Assembly (NCBI GenBank): GCA_020002185.1
Contig: CM034538.1
Coordinates: forward strand, 1,654,270 to 1,718,269
DNA length: 64,000 nt
Direction: 5' to 3'
Source of the DNA: Paraescarpia echinospica
Taxonomy: Eukaryota; Annelida; Polychaeta; Sabellida; Siboglinidae
The notes beneath the pieces are model-generated. The model saw only the letters and a program-made list of their open reading frames with translations, had not been told where the DNA came from and did no database searches. How positions within the stretch are numbered: the first letter of the stretch is position 1; every line of letters begins with the position of its first letter. A program made the translations under genes and the position numbers. Of this stretch, positions 63,976 to 64,000 are shown one piece after another.

Positions 63976-64000
63976 CGCAACTATTGATAACATTGAAGCC

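Overview
The window looks like nuclear DNA of an animal, probably an aquatic invertebrate. It is AT-rich, carries short GT-AG exons, CR1/jockey-type LINE pieces, a PIF/Harbinger-like fragment and widespread invertebrate repeat pseudogenes. Two distinct Polinton/Maverick (adintovirus-like) double-stranded DNA elements are embedded in it. No rRNA, tRNA or CRISPR array was seen, and nothing suggests a prokaryote.

Layout. 1-5750 (copy A) and about 13006-22405 (copy B) are two copies, offset by about 13027 bases, of a decayed Polinton arm. It holds a spliced terminal gene on the minus strand, a NADAR-family gene, an RPA-like OB-fold fragment, several accessory exons, a zinc-finger DNA polymerase B and a packaging ATPase. 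In both copies the ATPase frame runs into kilobases of (ACT)n-type microsatellite: 5751-7899, 22406-27700 and 28042-31309. These tracts end at two 1000-N gaps. A third ATPase scrap lies at 27701-28041. Host-like AT-rich DNA with LINE fragments and simple repeats fills 8900-13000 and 32310-36150. 36149-43500 holds a minus-strand CR1-like LINE, one exon resembling a Ly6/QVR-type GPI-anchored protein, a plus-strand LINE reverse transcriptase, a Harbinger-like piece and a CXC-domain repeat pseudogene.

45349-62554 is a nearly complete 17206-base Polinton with 290-base terminal inverted repeats that differ at one position, AG/CT ends and a 6-base target duplication (GAGATG). It sits inside the SGNH-esterase ORF1 of a CR1-like LINE (44220-45348, continuing at 62555-63383). 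Left to right it encodes a packaging ATPase (frameshifted), two small conserved late proteins, a small membrane protein, an integrase with chromodomain (no ATG visible), another one-TM protein, minor capsid, a basic pX-like protein, major capsid and an adenain-like protease, all on the plus strand. A palindromic repeat and facing poly(A) signals separate these from minus-strand PolB, an accessory exon and an RPA-like ssDNA-binding protein. A divergently transcribed, alternatively spliced plus-strand gene and a repeat-rich right end with a perfect six-unit heat-shock element complete it.

The genes suggest a virus-like life cycle. PolB and the RPA-like protein replicate the linear genome, integrase inserts it with a 6-base duplication, the capsid proteins and protease build particles and the ATPase packages DNA. 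Both families keep the same arm order (terminal spliced gene facing away, RPA-like, accessory exon, PolB). In copies A and B, however, the ATPase abuts PolB in the same direction and no capsid, protease or integrase genes are seen.
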